Source: Paracoccaceae bacterium (GTDB lineage: Bacteria; Pseudomonadota; Alphaproteobacteria; Rhodobacterales; Rhodobacteraceae). From it: a stretch of DNA of 64,000 nt. The notes under the pieces are model-generated. The model ran no database searches. It was given only the letters and a program-made list of their open reading frames with translations, and was not told the origin of the DNA. This document shows positions 1 to 9,718 of the stretch, piece by piece. The stretch is taken from assembly GCA_947461435.1 (NCBI GenBank), contig CANHLE010000006.1, forward strand, positions 1-64,000. The letters run 5' to 3'. The number at the start of each line of letters is the position of its first letter. Position 1 is the stretch's first letter. Position numbers and translations under genes: made by a program.

Positions 1-903
1 AAGATGGGCGGAAAGATTTCAGTGACAAGTGAGTTGGGCCAAGGCGCGCAATTTCGTGTCGTCCTTCCGCTTCAAGACCCCCAAGGCGATGCCGGGCTGC
101 CAGACCTGACGGGCCGCGATGTTTACCTGCTCGGCTTGCCCGCCCCCCAGGAAAAAGTCTGGCGCACCCATCTTCTTGCCTGCCATGCAACTCTGCACAG
201 TCTGACAGCGCCCGCCCTTTTGACCAAGGCGACGGCCCTCAACGACAAGGCCACCGTAATCGTGTCCGATTGCGACGGCACACACGCCGTGCCCCTTGTT
301 GACATTCTATCGATGATCGACAAAACGCCGACCTCCTTGCTGGTCTCGTTGACGCGGTTGCGCAATGGGGCGCCGCAATCCGGCAATCCAAGGATCATGC
401 CCATTCAGGCCGCACCCTTGGTCTTTTCCGATCTGTTGCGGGTTTTGCACCGCATAAAAAACCTCGGCCGCGAACACACTGTCAACGCGATTTGGGCAAA
501 AGGCGATCCGGCCGAAAAGGCTGCGCCGTCCAAACTGCGGATTCTGCTGGCCGATGACAACGATATCAACCTGATGGTTCTGTCCAGCCAACTGGAACAT
601 CTGGGCGCCGATGTCACCACGGCGCCAAACGGCTTGGACGCCTTGGAAAAGTGGAAAAACCAATCTTTCGATCTTGTTTTGACAGATTGCCAAATGCCCG
701 GACTGTCCGGTTTGGAACTCGCCCAGAAAATGCGGGCGATCGAATTGAACGAAGACAGACCCCACACAGCCCTGTTGGCCATCACGGCAAGTGCGCTGCC
801 CGAAGAATTGCAAACCTGCCTGAACGCGGGCATGGATGCGGTCCTGATCAAACCGATAAAACTTGCAGAACTGTCGCGCGCCTTGCAACGCTTTGCGGCC
901 TGA
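1..903 (+). CDS. Hybrid sensor histidine kinase, C-terminal part (5' end outside window)
   Basis: The frame is open from base 1, so this is the 3' part of a larger gene. The first residues (GGKISVTSELGQGAQF) look like the last G-box of a HATPase_c domain. A linker of about 140 residues follows; it resembles a degenerate receiver because it lacks a clear phospho-Asp. A full receiver domain follows at about residues 178-299: acidic pocket ADDND near 184, phospho-acceptor Asp in LTDCQMPG near 228, conserved Lys in LIKP near 283. Such proteins autophosphorylate and pass the phosphate to the attached receiver and on to an HPt protein. Signal and output cannot be judged from this fragment. Confidence 0.85.
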   Translation, partial: KMGGKISVTSELGQGAQFRVVLPLQDPQGDAGLPDLTGRDVYLLGLPAPQEKVWRTHLLACHATLHSLTAPALLTKATALNDKATVIVSDCDGTHAVPLVDILSMIDKTPTSLLVSLTRLRNGAPQSGNPRIMPIQAAPLVFSDLLRVLHRIKNLGREHTVNAIWAKGDPAEKAAPSKLRILLADDNDINLMVLSSQLEHLGADVTTAPNGLDALEKWKNQSFDLVLTDCQMPGLSGLELAQKMRAIELNEDRPHTALLAITASALPEELQTCLNAGMDAVLIKPIKLAELSRALQRFAA

Positions 904-977
904 CGGCCCACCAAACGACATCGGGCCAGAACGACACGCGCTCTGGCCCGATCGTCACGTCGCAACCCATTCAGGCG

Positions 978-1553
978 TTACTTTGCCTCAACCGGCTCGG
1001 CGTCCATGTCTGCATGGCGTGGGTCACGGGGCGGGCGCCCGATAACGTCGCGCAATTCATCCAGTTCGATAAAGTTATCCGCCTGACGACGCAATTCGTC
1101 GGCAATCATCGGGGGTTGGCTTCTGATGGTCGACACCACCGAAACACGCACGCCCTGACGCTGAAGGCTTTCCACCAAAGGCCGAAAATCCCCGTCACCC
1201 GAGAAGATCACGATATGATCCAAACGCGGTGCAAGCTCCATGGCATCGACAGTCAACTCGATGTCCATATTGCCCTTGACCTTGCGGCGTCCCTGGCTGT
1301 CCGTGTATTCCTTGGCGGGCTTCGTCACCATGGTAAAGCCGTTGTAGTTCAGCCAATCAACCAGAGGGCGAATCGGCGAATACTCGTCATTTTCAAGCAG
1401 TGCGGTATAATAAAAAGCCCTAAGCAGCTTTCCGCGGCGCATGAATTCCTGACGTAACAGCTTGTAATCTATGTCAAATCCCAAAGACTTCGCAGCCGCA
1501 TAAAGATTTGAACCATCGATGAACAACGCCAGGCGCTCATCCTTGTAAAACAT
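978..1553 (-). CDS. NYN-domain (LabA/DUF88-type) protein, putative ribonuclease
   Basis: 191 residues. The N-terminus LALFIDGSN, a central NMDIELTVDAM and FSGDGDFRPL give the acidic residues of the PIN-like NYN fold, which usually holds a metal-dependent ribonuclease site. A helical acidic tail rich in Pro/Asp follows (after about residue 165). I start at the ATG with a GAGGGG ribosome-binding site seven bases upstream; a TTG one codon earlier would also be open. It is transcribed away from folK. LabA/NYN proteins are known as putative RNases; the target RNA is unknown. Confidence 0.8.
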   Translation of the reverse strand: MFYKDERLALFIDGSNLYAAAKSLGFDIDYKLLRQEFMRRGKLLRAFYYTALLENDEYSPIRPLVDWLNYNGFTMVTKPAKEYTDSQGRRKVKGNMDIELTVDAMELAPRLDHIVIFSGDGDFRPLVESLQRQGVRVSVVSTIRSQPPMIADELRRQADNFIELDELRDVIGRPPRDPRHADMDAEPVEAK

Positions 1554-1714
1554 CAACTTTCCCCTCGTAAAACAATGATTTCCATGAAATGACGTTTGGA
1601 ATAGAGTGGTATCCCAGACTAGCTTCGTGAAACCTGCGGTAATTAAACAACCGCTCTAAGGCGTTACAAGCAATTCTATACTAATCTCCCTCATGAACTA
1701 TACGGAAGAATATA

Positions 1715-2293
1715 TTGCTTGGTCGGAATAGCCGCACGCTCCTCGTCGCTCTGGGCGGGAACCTGCCGTTCAACGGCCGCCCGGCTGGCGAATCTGTCCT
1801 TGCCGCGGCGCAGATGATTCAAGATCGCCTTGGCGCCACAGGAACGCTCAGTCGGCTGTTCCAAACACCGGCATTCCCGTCCGGTTCTGGCCCTGACTAT
1901 GTCAATGCCGCCCTGCGTCTGACCGCTCCCCCCGGTTCCACAGCCGACGATGTCCTGTCGATACTGCATGACATCGAATCGGCCTTTGGCCGCCAACGGC
2001 TGTCCCGCTGGGCCGGCCGCACCCTTGATCTGGATCTTCTGGCTCTTGCCGATTTGGTTCTGCCCGACCCATCGGTACAGGCCCATTGGCGCAATTTGCC
2101 GCTGGGCGATCAGGCACAACAGGCCCCCGACCGTCTGATCCTGCCCCATCCGCGGCTGCAAGATCGCGCATTCGTGCTGGTTCCCTTGGCGGATGTGGCC
2201 CCCGATTGGCGGCATCCAGTGCTTGGCCGCACGGTCACCGAAATGCTCGCGGCCCTCCCCACCGCCGAGGTTGAAAGCGTTCTCGCCCTGTAA
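1715..2293 (+). CDS. folK: 2-amino-4-hydroxy-6-hydroxymethyldihydropteridine pyrophosphokinase (folate synthesis)
   Basis: HPPK transfers pyrophosphate from ATP to 6-hydroxymethyl-dihydropterin, the step before dihydropteroate synthase. Seen: LLVALGGNLP near the N-terminus, FGRQRLSRWAGRTLDLDLL (the family's FGR...GPRTLDLDLL block with its Mg-binding Asp pair) and LPHPRLQDRAFVLVPL. The length of 192 residues is a little longer than the E. coli enzyme. The start is a TTG preceded by GGAAGA; no ATG is available in frame upstream because a short ATG frame ends at 1731. folK lies ahead of rpoZ but rpoZ appears to have its own promoter. Confidence 0.9.
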   Translation: MLGRNSRTLLVALGGNLPFNGRPAGESVLAAAQMIQDRLGATGTLSRLFQTPAFPSGSGPDYVNAALRLTAPPGSTADDVLSILHDIESAFGRQRLSRWAGRTLDLDLLALADLVLPDPSVQAHWRNLPLGDQAQQAPDRLILPHPRLQDRAFVLVPLADVAPDWRHPVLGRTVTEMLAALPTAEVESVLAL

Positions 2294-2331
2294 AACTCTT
2301 GGAATTGTTGGGCATTGGGCCTATTCTTCGC

Positions 2332-2360
2332 TTGTCAATCGGGTGACTTGCCCCTAGATA
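2332..2360 (+). promoter_or_regulatory. Sigma70-type promoter for rpoZ-rsh operon
   Basis: TTGTCA (2332-2337), a 17-base spacer and TAGATA (2355-2360) match the -35/-10 layout well, about 35 bases before the rpoZ start. Predicted from sequence only. Confidence 0.55.
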
Positions 2361-2395
2361 GGCGCTTCCCGATCCCCTTTGTATTGGAGTCGTCC

Positions 2396-2749
2396 ATGGC
2401 CCGCGTGACGGTTGAAGATTGCGTTGACAAGGTTCCGAACCGGTTCGAACTTGTCATGCTTGCAGCGCATCGTGCGCGCGAAATCACGGCCGGGTCGCAC
2501 CCAACGGTCGACCGCGACAACGACAAGAACCCTGTCGTCGCGCTGCGCGAGATTGCGGATGAAACGCAGGCCGCCAACGCCCTGCGCGAACGCATGATCG
2601 AATCGCACCAGACCCAGATCGAGGTGGACGAGCCAGAAGAAGACCAGATGGCGCTGTTGATGTCAGGCGAAATGGATCGTCCGATGCACGACGAAATGTC
2701 CGAAGAGCGGATGCTGCGCCAACTGATGGAAGCGCAAGGCGACAACTAG
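2396..2749 (+). CDS. rpoZ: RNA polymerase omega subunit
   Basis: 117 residues. The N-terminus [20 protein letters not shown] and HRAREITAG are diagnostic of omega, which stabilises the beta' subunit in RNA polymerase and forms part of a (p)ppGpp binding site in proteobacteria. A long acidic tail (EPEEDQ... DEMSEERML) is typical of alphaproteobacterial omega. The ATG has TTGGAG about eight bases upstream. It sits directly ahead of the (p)ppGpp synthetase/hydrolase gene, the classical rpoZ-spoT arrangement. Confidence 0.95.
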   Translation: MARVTVEDCVDKVPNRFELVMLAAHRAREITAGSHPTVDRDNDKNPVVALREIADETQAANALRERMIESHQTQIEVDEPEEDQMALLMSGEMDRPMHDEMSEERMLRQLMEAQGDN

Positions 2750-2778
2750 GGCCCTGCCAAGGGCGACAAGGCATAGCC

Positions 2779-4902
2779 ATGATTACCGTTGATGCCGAAG
2801 ACCTTATCGCCCTCGTCCGCAACTACAATCCGCGCACGAATGCCGACCTGATCCGGCAAGCCTATGGCTATGGCCGTCAGATGCATGATGGCCAGTTTCG
2901 CAAATCCGGCGAGCCCTATTTTACGCATCCTGTGGCCGTCGCCGCGATCTTGACCGAACAGCATCTTGATGACGCCACCATCATCACTGCCTTGCTGCAC
3001 GATACGATCGAAGACACCAAATCAACCTATTCCGAGGTCGTGCGTCTGTTTGGCGACGAGATCGCCGAATTGGTGGACGGGGTCACCAAGCTGACCAATC
3101 TGCAATTGTCTTCGACCGAAAGCCAGCAGGCCGAAAACTTTCGAAAACTGCTGATGGCCATGTCGCGGGATCTGCGGGTGATTCTGGTCAAATTGGCTGA
3201 CCGCCTGCACAACATGCGCACCATCAAAAGCATGAAACCGGAAAAGCAGGCCCAAAAAGCCCGCGAAACCATGGAAATCTATGCGCCGCTTGCCGGACGC
3301 ATGGGGATGCAATGGATGCGCGAAGAGCTGGAGGATCTGTCTTTTCGCGTGCTGAACCCCGAAGCACGCTCTTCCATCATGCGCCGGTTCTTGATGCTTC
3401 AGCGCGAATCTGGCGATGTTGTACACCAGATTTCGGCCGATATCCGCGCCGAGTTGGACAAGTCGGGCACCGAGGCAGATGTTTATGGCCGCGCGAAAAA
3501 GCCCTACTCGATCTGGCGCAAGATGCAGGAAAAGGATCTGGCCTTTTCCAGCCTGTCCGACATCTATGGCTTTCGGGTGATCTGCGGGTCTGTCGCAGAT
3601 TGCTACGCGATCTTGGGCGAAATTCACCAACGCTGGCGCGCGGTTCCGGGCCGGTTCAAGGATTACATCAGTCAGCCCAAGAACAACGGCTACCGCTCCA
3701 TCCACACCACCGTTTCGGGGCGCGATGGCAAACGGGTCGAAATTCAGATCCGAACCCGCGAAATGCACGAGGTCGCCGAAGCAGGCGTCGCCGCCCATTG
3801 GTCCTATCGTGAAGGGGTCCGCGCCCGAAATCCCTTTGCCGTCGATCCGGCAAAATGGATCTCGACCCTGACCGAAAAGCTCGACGAAGGCGATCACGAC
3901 GAGTTTTTGGAAAACGTCAAACTCGAGATGTATTCCGATCAGGTGTTCTGCTTTACGCCCAAGGGCGATGTTATTCAGCTGCCCCGCGGCGCCACGCCGA
4001 TTGATTTTGCCTATGCGATCCACACCCGCATCGGCAATGCCACCGTGTCGGCCAAGATCGATGGCATCCGCGTGCCGCTGTGGACGCGGCTGAAGAACGG
4101 CCAATCCATTGAAATCATCACCGCCGAAGGGCAGCGCCCGCAATCCAGCTGGATCGACATCGCCACCACGGGCCGCGCCAAGGCCGCCATCCGCAAATCG
4201 CTGCGCGAAGAGGATCGGGGCCGCTTTGTCAAACTGGGCCACGAACTGGCCCGCGCCGCCTTTGAACACGTCGGCAAGAAAGCCACCGACAAGGCACTGC
4301 GCACAGCCGCCAAGATGTTGGGCGTATCGGACGAAGACGAACTTCTGGCGCAGCTCGGCGCGGCCGAACTGACCGCCCGGCGCGTTGTGGAAACCTTGTA
4401 TCCCGAACTCTCGCTCAGTCAGGCCGAAGAGGTGGATCAGGCCCGCGCCGTCCTTGGCCTGTCCTCCGATCAAGATACCCGCCGCGCGCCCTGCTGTCAG
4501 CCCGTACCCGGAGAGCGAATCGTCGGAATCACCTATCGCGGGCAGGGCGTTGTCGTGCACGCCATCGATTGCCCCTGCCTGGAAGAGTTTGAAGAACAGC
4601 CAAATCGCTGGGTTGATCTTCATTGGCACGCCGGCCGCCACGCTGCGGTGAACACAGTCTCGTTGGAATTGACGATTTCCAACGACGCGGGCGTTTTGGG
4701 ACGGATCTGTACCTTGATTGGCGAACAGAAGGCCAATATCTCTGACTTGCGGTTCACACAGCGCAAGCCCGATTTCTACCGGTTGCTGGTTGATGTTGAA
4801 CTGCGGGACGTAGAGCATCTGCACAAGGTTATGACGGCGCTCGAGGCGGAAACGGATGTGGCGCAAGTGGCGCGGCACCGCGATGTGACACGCAAGCCCT
4901 GA
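2779..4902 (+). CDS. Bifunctional (p)ppGpp synthetase/hydrolase (RSH)
   Basis: 707 residues, full length for a long RSH protein. The order of domains is: HD hydrolase with HDTIEDT near residue 74; synthetase with YGRAKKPYSIWRKM, RFKDYISQPKNNGYRSIHTT near 290-310 and VEIQIRT; TGS from about 389 (FTPKGDVIQLPRGATPIDFA); a CC/zinc-finger-like part (APCCQPVPGERIVG); and a C-terminal ACT domain (VLGRICTLIGEQKANIS). An intact HD motif and intact synthetase motifs imply that it both makes and degrades the alarmone. Alphaproteobacteria usually carry this single long RSH (named rsh, relA or spoT depending on species), so I leave the symbol open. Confidence 0.95.
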   Translation: MITVDAEDLIALVRNYNPRTNADLIRQAYGYGRQMHDGQFRKSGEPYFTHPVAVAAILTEQHLDDATIITALLHDTIEDTKSTYSEVVRLFGDEIAELVDGVTKLTNLQLSSTESQQAENFRKLLMAMSRDLRVILVKLADRLHNMRTIKSMKPEKQAQKARETMEIYAPLAGRMGMQWMREELEDLSFRVLNPEARSSIMRRFLMLQRESGDVVHQISADIRAELDKSGTEADVYGRAKKPYSIWRKMQEKDLAFSSLSDIYGFRVICGSVADCYAILGEIHQRWRAVPGRFKDYISQPKNNGYRSIHTTVSGRDGKRVEIQIRTREMHEVAEAGVAAHWSYREGVRARNPFAVDPAKWISTLTEKLDEGDHDEFLENVKLEMYSDQVFCFTPKGDVIQLPRGATPIDFAYAIHTRIGNATVSAKIDGIRVPLWTRLKNGQSIEIITAEGQRPQSSWIDIATTGRAKAAIRKSLREEDRGRFVKLGHELARAAFEHVGKKATDKALRTAAKMLGVSDEDELLAQLGAAELTARRVVETLYPELSLSQAEEVDQARAVLGLSSDQDTRRAPCCQPVPGERIVGITYRGQGVVVHAIDCPCLEEFEEQPNRWVDLHWHAGRHAAVNTVSLELTISNDAGVLGRICTLIGEQKANISDLRFTQRKPDFYRLLVDVELRDVEHLHKVMTALEAETDVAQVARHRDVTRKP

Positions 4903-4927
4903 CGGGCAGGAAGGACGCAAGGCCGAA

Positions 4928-5641
4928 ATGGTCTTCAAACGCCGAGAACCTTTGGGCTGGATCGCATGGCTTCGCGAGATGGTATATCCACGCGGCGGCT
5001 TTGTGCGCGCCACGCGGTATGTCATCCACCGGATGAGCCGCCTGCCGGACGAACCGCACCGCATCGCGCGCGGCCTGTTTGCAGGCTCGCTCATCGGCTT
5101 TCTTCCCCTGCCGGGCATGCAATTTGTGGCGGCCTGGGGCGCGGCGCGGCTGATGCGCGGCAATGTCCTTGCGGCGCTGTTGGGCACCTTCAACACCAAT
5201 CCCTTGACCACGCCCTTCTTCGCCGTCTTTGCCATGTCGCTGGGCCATTGGCTTTTGGGCGTGCAGGCCCCCCTAAGCGCCGAAGGAATCGCCATCGCCT
5301 TTGGCCACGCCGGACAAGACCTTTGGCGCAACTTCCTTGCCATCTTCACAGATGCACGCATGGAATGGGGCGGTCTGCTGAACTTCTGGCACGATATCTA
5401 TGTGCCTTATTTCATTGGGGCTTTGTTGCCCGGCATCATCTTGTCGCTGATTGCCTACTATGTGACGATCCCGATCGTCGAGGCCTATCAAAAGGCCCGC
5501 GCCGCCAAATCGGACGAACGCAAGGAACGCCGCCGCAAACTCAAAGCCACCCTGGTGGAGGCCGCCGCGCGCTTTAAGCCGCATCGCGATGGCAAGGCAG
5601 AACCTGATATGACCGATGAGAGTGGCCCCGGCGCGCCCTAA
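4928..5641 (+). CDS. DUF2062 family membrane protein
   Basis: 237 residues with the DUF2062 signature: GLFAGSLIGFLPLPGMQF followed by GTFNTNPLTTPFF. Hydrophobic stretches at about residues 52-75, 85-110 and 155-180 suggest a small inner-membrane protein with a basic, Lys/Arg-rich C-terminal tail. The function of the family is not established. It is 25 bases after rsh in the same operon. Confidence 0.85.
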   Translation: MVFKRREPLGWIAWLREMVYPRGGFVRATRYVIHRMSRLPDEPHRIARGLFAGSLIGFLPLPGMQFVAAWGAARLMRGNVLAALLGTFNTNPLTTPFFAVFAMSLGHWLLGVQAPLSAEGIAIAFGHAGQDLWRNFLAIFTDARMEWGGLLNFWHDIYVPYFIGALLPGIILSLIAYYVTIPIVEAYQKARAAKSDERKERRRKLKATLVEAAARFKPHRDGKAEPDMTDESGPGAP

Positions 5642-5673
5642 GTTTCAACGACACCTGTCTGCAAGAGGATAAA

Positions 5674-6414
5674 ATGGAAAAGCTTCGCCTTGGGGTAAAC
5701 ATCGACCACGTCGCGACACTGCGCAACGCGCGCGGTGCGGCCTGGCCCGATCCCCTGCGTGCCGCGATGCTCGCGGAAGCGGCCGGCGCAGATGGCATCA
5801 CGGCCCACCTGCGCGAAGACCGCCGTCACATCCGCGATGCAGACATGTCCGCCCTGATGGCAGGCATTTCCGTGCCCTTGAACTTCGAATGCGCCGCGAC
5901 CGAAGAGATGGCCGCCATCGCCCTGCGCCTGCGCCCACATGCGGTTTGTCTTGTCCCCGAAAAGCGCGAAGAGCGGACAACCGAAGGCGGGCTTGATGTG
6001 GCGGGCGATGAAAACCGTCTGGCGCATTACATCACGCCCCTGCGCGAGGCGGGGTGCCGCGTCTCCATGTTCATTGGCCACGACGAACGACAAATCCGCG
6101 CCTCGGCCCGCATCGGGGCCGCCGTCGTCGAATTGCATACCGGCCACTATTCCGAACTTTTGGCCGACGGCCGTGACACCGAGGCCGAGGCCGAACTTGA
6201 CGCCCTGCGTCGCGGCGCGGCGCTGGCCCATGCCTTGGGTCTCGAAGTGCACGCAGGCCACGGCCTGACGTTTGATAACGTCGGCCCCATCGCCGCCATT
6301 CCCGAAGTGCGCGAATTGAACATCGGCCATTTCCTGATCGGCGAGGCGGTGTTCATGGGCCTTGGTTCCGCCATCGAAGAGATGCGCCGCCGCATGGACG
6401 AGGCCCGGGCATGA
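5674..6414 (+). CDS. pdxJ: Pyridoxine 5'-phosphate synthase
   Basis: 246 residues. PdxJ condenses deoxyxylulose 5-phosphate with 3-amino-1-hydroxyacetone 1-phosphate to give pyridoxine 5'-phosphate (DXP-dependent vitamin B6 route). Seen: LGVNIDHVATLRNARG at the N-terminus, ITAHLREDRRHI, VCLVPEKREERTTEGG, VSMFIGHD and HAGHGLTFDNV, all conserved blocks of this TIM barrel. It lies between DUF2062 and acpS, and pdxJ-acpS-lepB-rnc-era-recO is a widely conserved alphaproteobacterial order. Confidence 0.96.
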   Translation: MEKLRLGVNIDHVATLRNARGAAWPDPLRAAMLAEAAGADGITAHLREDRRHIRDADMSALMAGISVPLNFECAATEEMAAIALRLRPHAVCLVPEKREERTTEGGLDVAGDENRLAHYITPLREAGCRVSMFIGHDERQIRASARIGAAVVELHTGHYSELLADGRDTEAEAELDALRRGAALAHALGLEVHAGHGLTFDNVGPIAAIPEVRELNIGHFLIGEAVFMGLGSAIEEMRRRMDEARA

Positions 6415-6447
6415 CCGGCCGTCAATCGCACCGTTAAGGGCGGCCAG

Positions 6448-6897
6448 ATGATCCTTGGCATCGGCACCGACCTTGCGAATATCGACCGGATCGCGGCCGT
6501 TCTGGATCGGCACGGGGATCGGTTTCGCAATCGGGTCTTCACCGACCGCGAACAGGCCAAGGCCGAAGGCCGCCCTTTGGCCATCGCGGCAACCTATGCC
6601 AAACGCTGGGCCGCCAAAGAGGCCTGTTCAAAGGCCTTGGGCACGGGTTTGCGCATGGGCATCGCCTGGAAGGACATGGCCGTGTCAAACCTGCCGTCGG
6701 GCCAACCCGTCATGCACCTGACAGGCTGGGCGGCCGAACGGTTGGCCGCCATGACGCCGCCCGGCCATTCTACAGTGGTCCACGTCACCCTGACCGATGA
6801 TCACCCTTGGGCCCAGGCCTTTGTGGTGATCGAAGCGCGCGCCTTTGGCGATCCGTCCCCGCCCACCTTGACTCCGCCCCCGCCCGCGCGCATGTAG
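6448..6897 (+). CDS. acpS: Holo-[acyl-carrier-protein] synthase
   Basis: 149 residues. AcpS transfers the 4'-phosphopantetheine arm from CoA to apo-ACP for fatty acid synthesis. Seen: [15 protein letters not shown] with the Mg-binding Asp, FTDREQA, and [15 protein letters not shown] with the catalytic Glu/Lys. The Pro-rich last 15 residues ([14 protein letters not shown]) extend past the usual end of the family and may be a non-conserved tail. The spacing to pdxJ is 33 bases. Confidence 0.95.
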   Translation: MILGIGTDLANIDRIAAVLDRHGDRFRNRVFTDREQAKAEGRPLAIAATYAKRWAAKEACSKALGTGLRMGIAWKDMAVSNLPSGQPVMHLTGWAAERLAAMTPPGHSTVVHVTLTDDHPWAQAFVVIEARAFGDPSPPTLTPPPPARM

Positions 6898-6924
6898 CCG
6901 GCACCAGACAAAAGGCGATATTCC

Positions 6925-7701
6925 ATGGCGAAATCCGAAGGCGGCATTGGCGAAACCATCAGAACAGTGTTCTGGGCGCTCTTGATCGCGGGCATCTTCC
7001 GGACGGTGTTCTTTCAACCCTTCTGGATCCCTTCCGGGTCGATGAAAGAAACGCTGCTGGTCGGCGACTATGTCTTCATCAACAAGATGGCTTACGGGTA
7101 TTCAGCGGTCTCTTGCCCCTTCTCGATCTGCCCCATCTCCGGCCGCCTGTTCGGGTCAGAACCCGAGCGCGGTGATGTTGTGGTGTTCCGTCACCCCGCA
7201 AATGGCAATGATCTGGTCAAGCGCCTGATCGGTCTGCCCGGTGACACGGTCCAGATGAAAGAGGGCCTTTTGTACATCAACGGCGCCGTCGCCCCGCAAG
7301 TCGCCGACGGAGAATTCACCGAAATCTTCGAAAAACAAGGCCCGATGCAAAGCCTTCCGTTGTGCAAGAACGTCGTGTCGCTGGGCGAAACCTGCGTGAA
7401 CGACCGCGCGCTTGAAACCCTGCCCAATGGCGTGGTGCATCCGGTGTTGAACGTGTCCAACGATCGCCCCGGCGATACAACCGACGCCGTCACCGTGCCC
7501 GAGGGGATGTATTTCTTCATGGGCGACAACCGCGACAACTCGCTCGACAGCCGTTTTCCACAAACCGCCAATGGCGTGGGTTTTGTGCCGTATGAAAACC
7601 TGATCGGCCGGGCCGAGCGTATCATCTTCTCCTCTGCCGGTGACCGGATCTGGTATTTCTGGACATGGCGCGCTGACCGCTTCTTCAAGGCGGTGGATTG
7701 A
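6925..7701 (+). CDS. lepB: Signal peptidase I
   Basis: 258 residues. It removes signal peptides from Sec- and Tat-exported proteins at the periplasmic face of the inner membrane. One N-terminal membrane segment (about residues 12-32) precedes the catalytic Ser of [10 protein letters not shown] (about residue 39). The general-base Lys is in [11 protein letters not shown] (about residue 99), and [12 protein letters not shown] is the conserved box D/E. An insert with three Cys ([11 protein letters not shown]) between the catalytic blocks is seen. The stop overlaps the rnc start. Confidence 0.96.
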   Translation: MAKSEGGIGETIRTVFWALLIAGIFRTVFFQPFWIPSGSMKETLLVGDYVFINKMAYGYSAVSCPFSICPISGRLFGSEPERGDVVVFRHPANGNDLVKRLIGLPGDTVQMKEGLLYINGAVAPQVADGEFTEIFEKQGPMQSLPLCKNVVSLGETCVNDRALETLPNGVVHPVLNVSNDRPGDTTDAVTVPEGMYFFMGDNRDNSLDSRFPQTANGVGFVPYENLIGRAERIIFSSAGDRIWYFWTWRADRFFKAVD

Positions 7702-8387
7702 AGCTTTCTGCAGATCTTCTCGCCTTCCAAGGCCAAATTGGGCACAGCTTCCACGAGCCCGCGCTTTTGCTGCGCGCGGTCACCCACGCCTCCATCTCAT
7801 CGCCCACCAAGCCTGACAACCAGCGCCTCGAATTTCTGGGCGACCGGGTTCTGGGTCTGGTCATGGCCGAGGCGCTGCTGGGCGCCGATGGCAAGGCGTC
7901 CGAAGGCCAACTTGCGCCGCGCTTCAACGCCTTGGTGCGCAAGGAAACCTGCGCCGAGGTGGCCCGCGACATCGGTCTGGGCGACGTTTTGAAACTGGGC
8001 CGCTCTGAAATGATGTCCGGCGGCCGCCGAAAAGAGGCCCTCCTGGGCGACGCGATGGAGGCAGTGATCGCCGCCGTCTATCTGGATGGCGGCTTTGATG
8101 CGGCAAAGGCGCTGGTCCTGCGCCTGTGGAAAACCCGCATCGGCGCCGTCGATCATGACGCCCGCGACGCCAAGACCAGCCTGCAGGAATGGGCGCAGGC
8201 GCGCGGCATGGCCCCCCCCAATTACACCGAAACCGGCCGTGACGGGCCGGACCACCAACCGATGTTCACCGTATCGGTGCAACTGGAGAATGGCGCGGCC
8301 GAATCCGCTCGCGCTGGATCGAAACGCGTGGCCGAACAAGCCGCGGCCCGGGCCCTGATGGCCCGGCTGGAGAAAACAGATGAATGA
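7698..8387 (+). CDS. rnc: Ribonuclease III
   Basis: 229 residues. It is a double-strand-specific endonuclease used in rRNA and mRNA processing. The catalytic signature [14 protein letters not shown] is at about residues 36-49, a second acidic cluster [20 protein letters not shown] is near 115-134, and a dsRNA-binding domain forms the C-terminus ([14 protein letters not shown]... [10 protein letters not shown]). The start is TTG inside the lepB stop (TTGA overlap), which implies translational coupling. No in-frame ATG lies nearby. The end overlaps era by eight bases. Confidence 0.95.
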   Translation: MKLSADLLAFQGQIGHSFHEPALLLRAVTHASISSPTKPDNQRLEFLGDRVLGLVMAEALLGADGKASEGQLAPRFNALVRKETCAEVARDIGLGDVLKLGRSEMMSGGRRKEALLGDAMEAVIAAVYLDGGFDAAKALVLRLWKTRIGAVDHDARDAKTSLQEWAQARGMAPPNYTETGRDGPDHQPMFTVSVQLENGAAESARAGSKRVAEQAAARALMARLEKTDE

Positions 8388-9306
8388 CGTTCCCGAAGGC
8401 GCCCGCGCCGGATTTGTCGCCCTGATCGGAGAGCCGAACGCCGGCAAATCTACCCTTCTGAACCGCATGGTCGGCGCCAAGGTGTCCATCGTGACGCACA
8501 AGGTGCAAACCACCCGCGCGCGCATCCGCGGCGTGTGCATGGAAGGCGTCAGCCAGATCGTCTTCGTCGATACCCCCGGCATCTTTCGCCCGCGCCGCCG
8601 TCTTGACCGCTCGATGGTCAAGGCCGCTTGGGGCGGGGCTTCGGATGCCGATGTCGTGGTCCTGCTGATCGAGGCGACGCGCGGCATCACCGAAGGCGTC
8701 GAGGCGATCATCGCCCGCATCGCGGACGAAATGCCCAAGGGCAAACCGGTGGCTCTGGCCATCAACAAGATCGACCGGGTCAAAGCCGAAACCCTGCTTG
8801 AACTGGCGGAATCCTGCAATGCCGCCTTCCCCTTCGCCAAGACCTTCATGATTTCGGCCGAAAAGGGATATGGCGTCAAAGATCTGCGCGAATGGCTGGC
8901 CGAACAGATCCCCTCTGGCCCTTGGTATTACCCCGAAGATCAGATCGCCGATCTGCCCATGCGCATGATCGCGGCCGAAATGACCCGTGAAAAGCTGACA
9001 CTGCGCTTGCACGAAGAACTGCCCTATCAGTTGACGGTGGAAACCGAAAAGTGGGAAGACAAATCCGACGGCACCACCCGCATTGACCAGATCATCTATG
9101 TCGCCCGCGATGGCCACAAGGGCATCCTGCTGGGCGCCAAGGGCGAGACGATCAAGCAAATCGGCTCGGCCGCCCGCGCCGAGATTTCGGAATTTCTGGG
9201 CCGGACCGTGCACCTGTTCCTTCAGGTCAAAGTGCGCCCCAACTGGCTGGAAGAGGCCGAGAGATATTCCGAAATGGGGCTTGATTTCAAAGATGGCGAT
9301 GCCTGA
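8380..9306 (+). CDS. era: GTPase Era, ribosome small-subunit maturation
   Basis: 308 residues. Era binds the 3' end of 16S rRNA and acts late in 30S assembly. Seen: G1 [12 protein letters not shown] (about residues 14-25), G2 region [12 protein letters not shown]3 DTPGIF, G4 NKID, and a C-terminal KH domain with [12 protein letters not shown]. It follows rnc with an 8-base overlap, the usual rnc-era pair for rRNA processing. Confidence 0.97.
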   Translation: MNDVPEGARAGFVALIGEPNAGKSTLLNRMVGAKVSIVTHKVQTTRARIRGVCMEGVSQIVFVDTPGIFRPRRRLDRSMVKAAWGGASDADVVVLLIEATRGITEGVEAIIARIADEMPKGKPVALAINKIDRVKAETLLELAESCNAAFPFAKTFMISAEKGYGVKDLREWLAEQIPSGPWYYPEDQIADLPMRMIAAEMTREKLTLRLHEELPYQLTVETEKWEDKSDGTTRIDQIIYVARDGHKGILLGAKGETIKQIGSAARAEISEFLGRTVHLFLQVKVRPNWLEEAERYSEMGLDFKDGDA

Positions 9307-9321
9307 CCGGGCCCTTGCCTG

Positions 9322-9349
9322 CCGCCCTGCCTTGGCCGCCGCAGGGCGG
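9322..9349 (+). repeat. Intercistronic hairpin between era and DUF1491 gene
   Basis: CCGCCCTGC (9322-9330) and GCAGGGCGG (9341-9349) are perfect 9-bp arms with a 10-base loop. There is no T-run, so it is more likely an mRNA-stability or attenuating hairpin than a full terminator. Confidence 0.5.
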
Positions 9350-9358
9350 GCTTAAGAC

Positions 9359-9691
9359 ATGGGCGCGCGCCTTGCCACGGGCATCTGGGTATCTGCCTAT
9401 CTGACCCGCCTTCGGCTGGCAGATATCCCGGTCTATGTCACGGCCAAGGGCGATGAAACCTCCGGTGCGGTCATCGTCAAGGTGGCCACGCTGGATGGCC
9501 GGGCCCGCGCTGTTCAACGCTCCTATGACCTGAACACCGGCTCGCGAGTCTGGATCACCCTTGCCGAGGGCGATGAGCGTTCCGTGGACGAGGTGTTGGC
9601 CCGCCAAAAATCGCGTGACCGCGATCTGTGGGTTCTGGAACTGGAAGATCGCCAAGGACGCACCCTGCTGGGCGAAGAGGGTCTGGACTGA
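9359..9691 (+). CDS. DUF1491 family protein
   Basis: 110 residues, soluble and without a signal peptide. The features LATGIWVSAYLTRL, GDETSGAVIVKV and DRDLWVLELEDRQGRTLL fit DUF1491, a small alphaproteobacterial family of unknown function. Its position between era and recO suggests co-expression with RNA-processing and repair genes, but that is only context. Confidence 0.8.
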   Translation: MGARLATGIWVSAYLTRLRLADIPVYVTAKGDETSGAVIVKVATLDGRARAVQRSYDLNTGSRVWITLAEGDERSVDEVLARQKSRDRDLWVLELEDRQGRTLLGEEGLD

Positions 9692-9718
9692 TCCCGCGCG
9701 GGGCCGCACAATCACCCG

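Noticed and set aside
1693..1731. 12-codon ATG frame overlapping the folK start
   Set aside because: Too short and without a convincing ribosome-binding site of its own; treated as chance, though it does exclude an upstream ATG for folK in that frame.
3022..5361. Long open frame antisense to rsh and DUF2062
   Set aside because: It lies wholly opposite well-conserved genes and has no family-like motifs; it is a by-product of GC-rich codon use.
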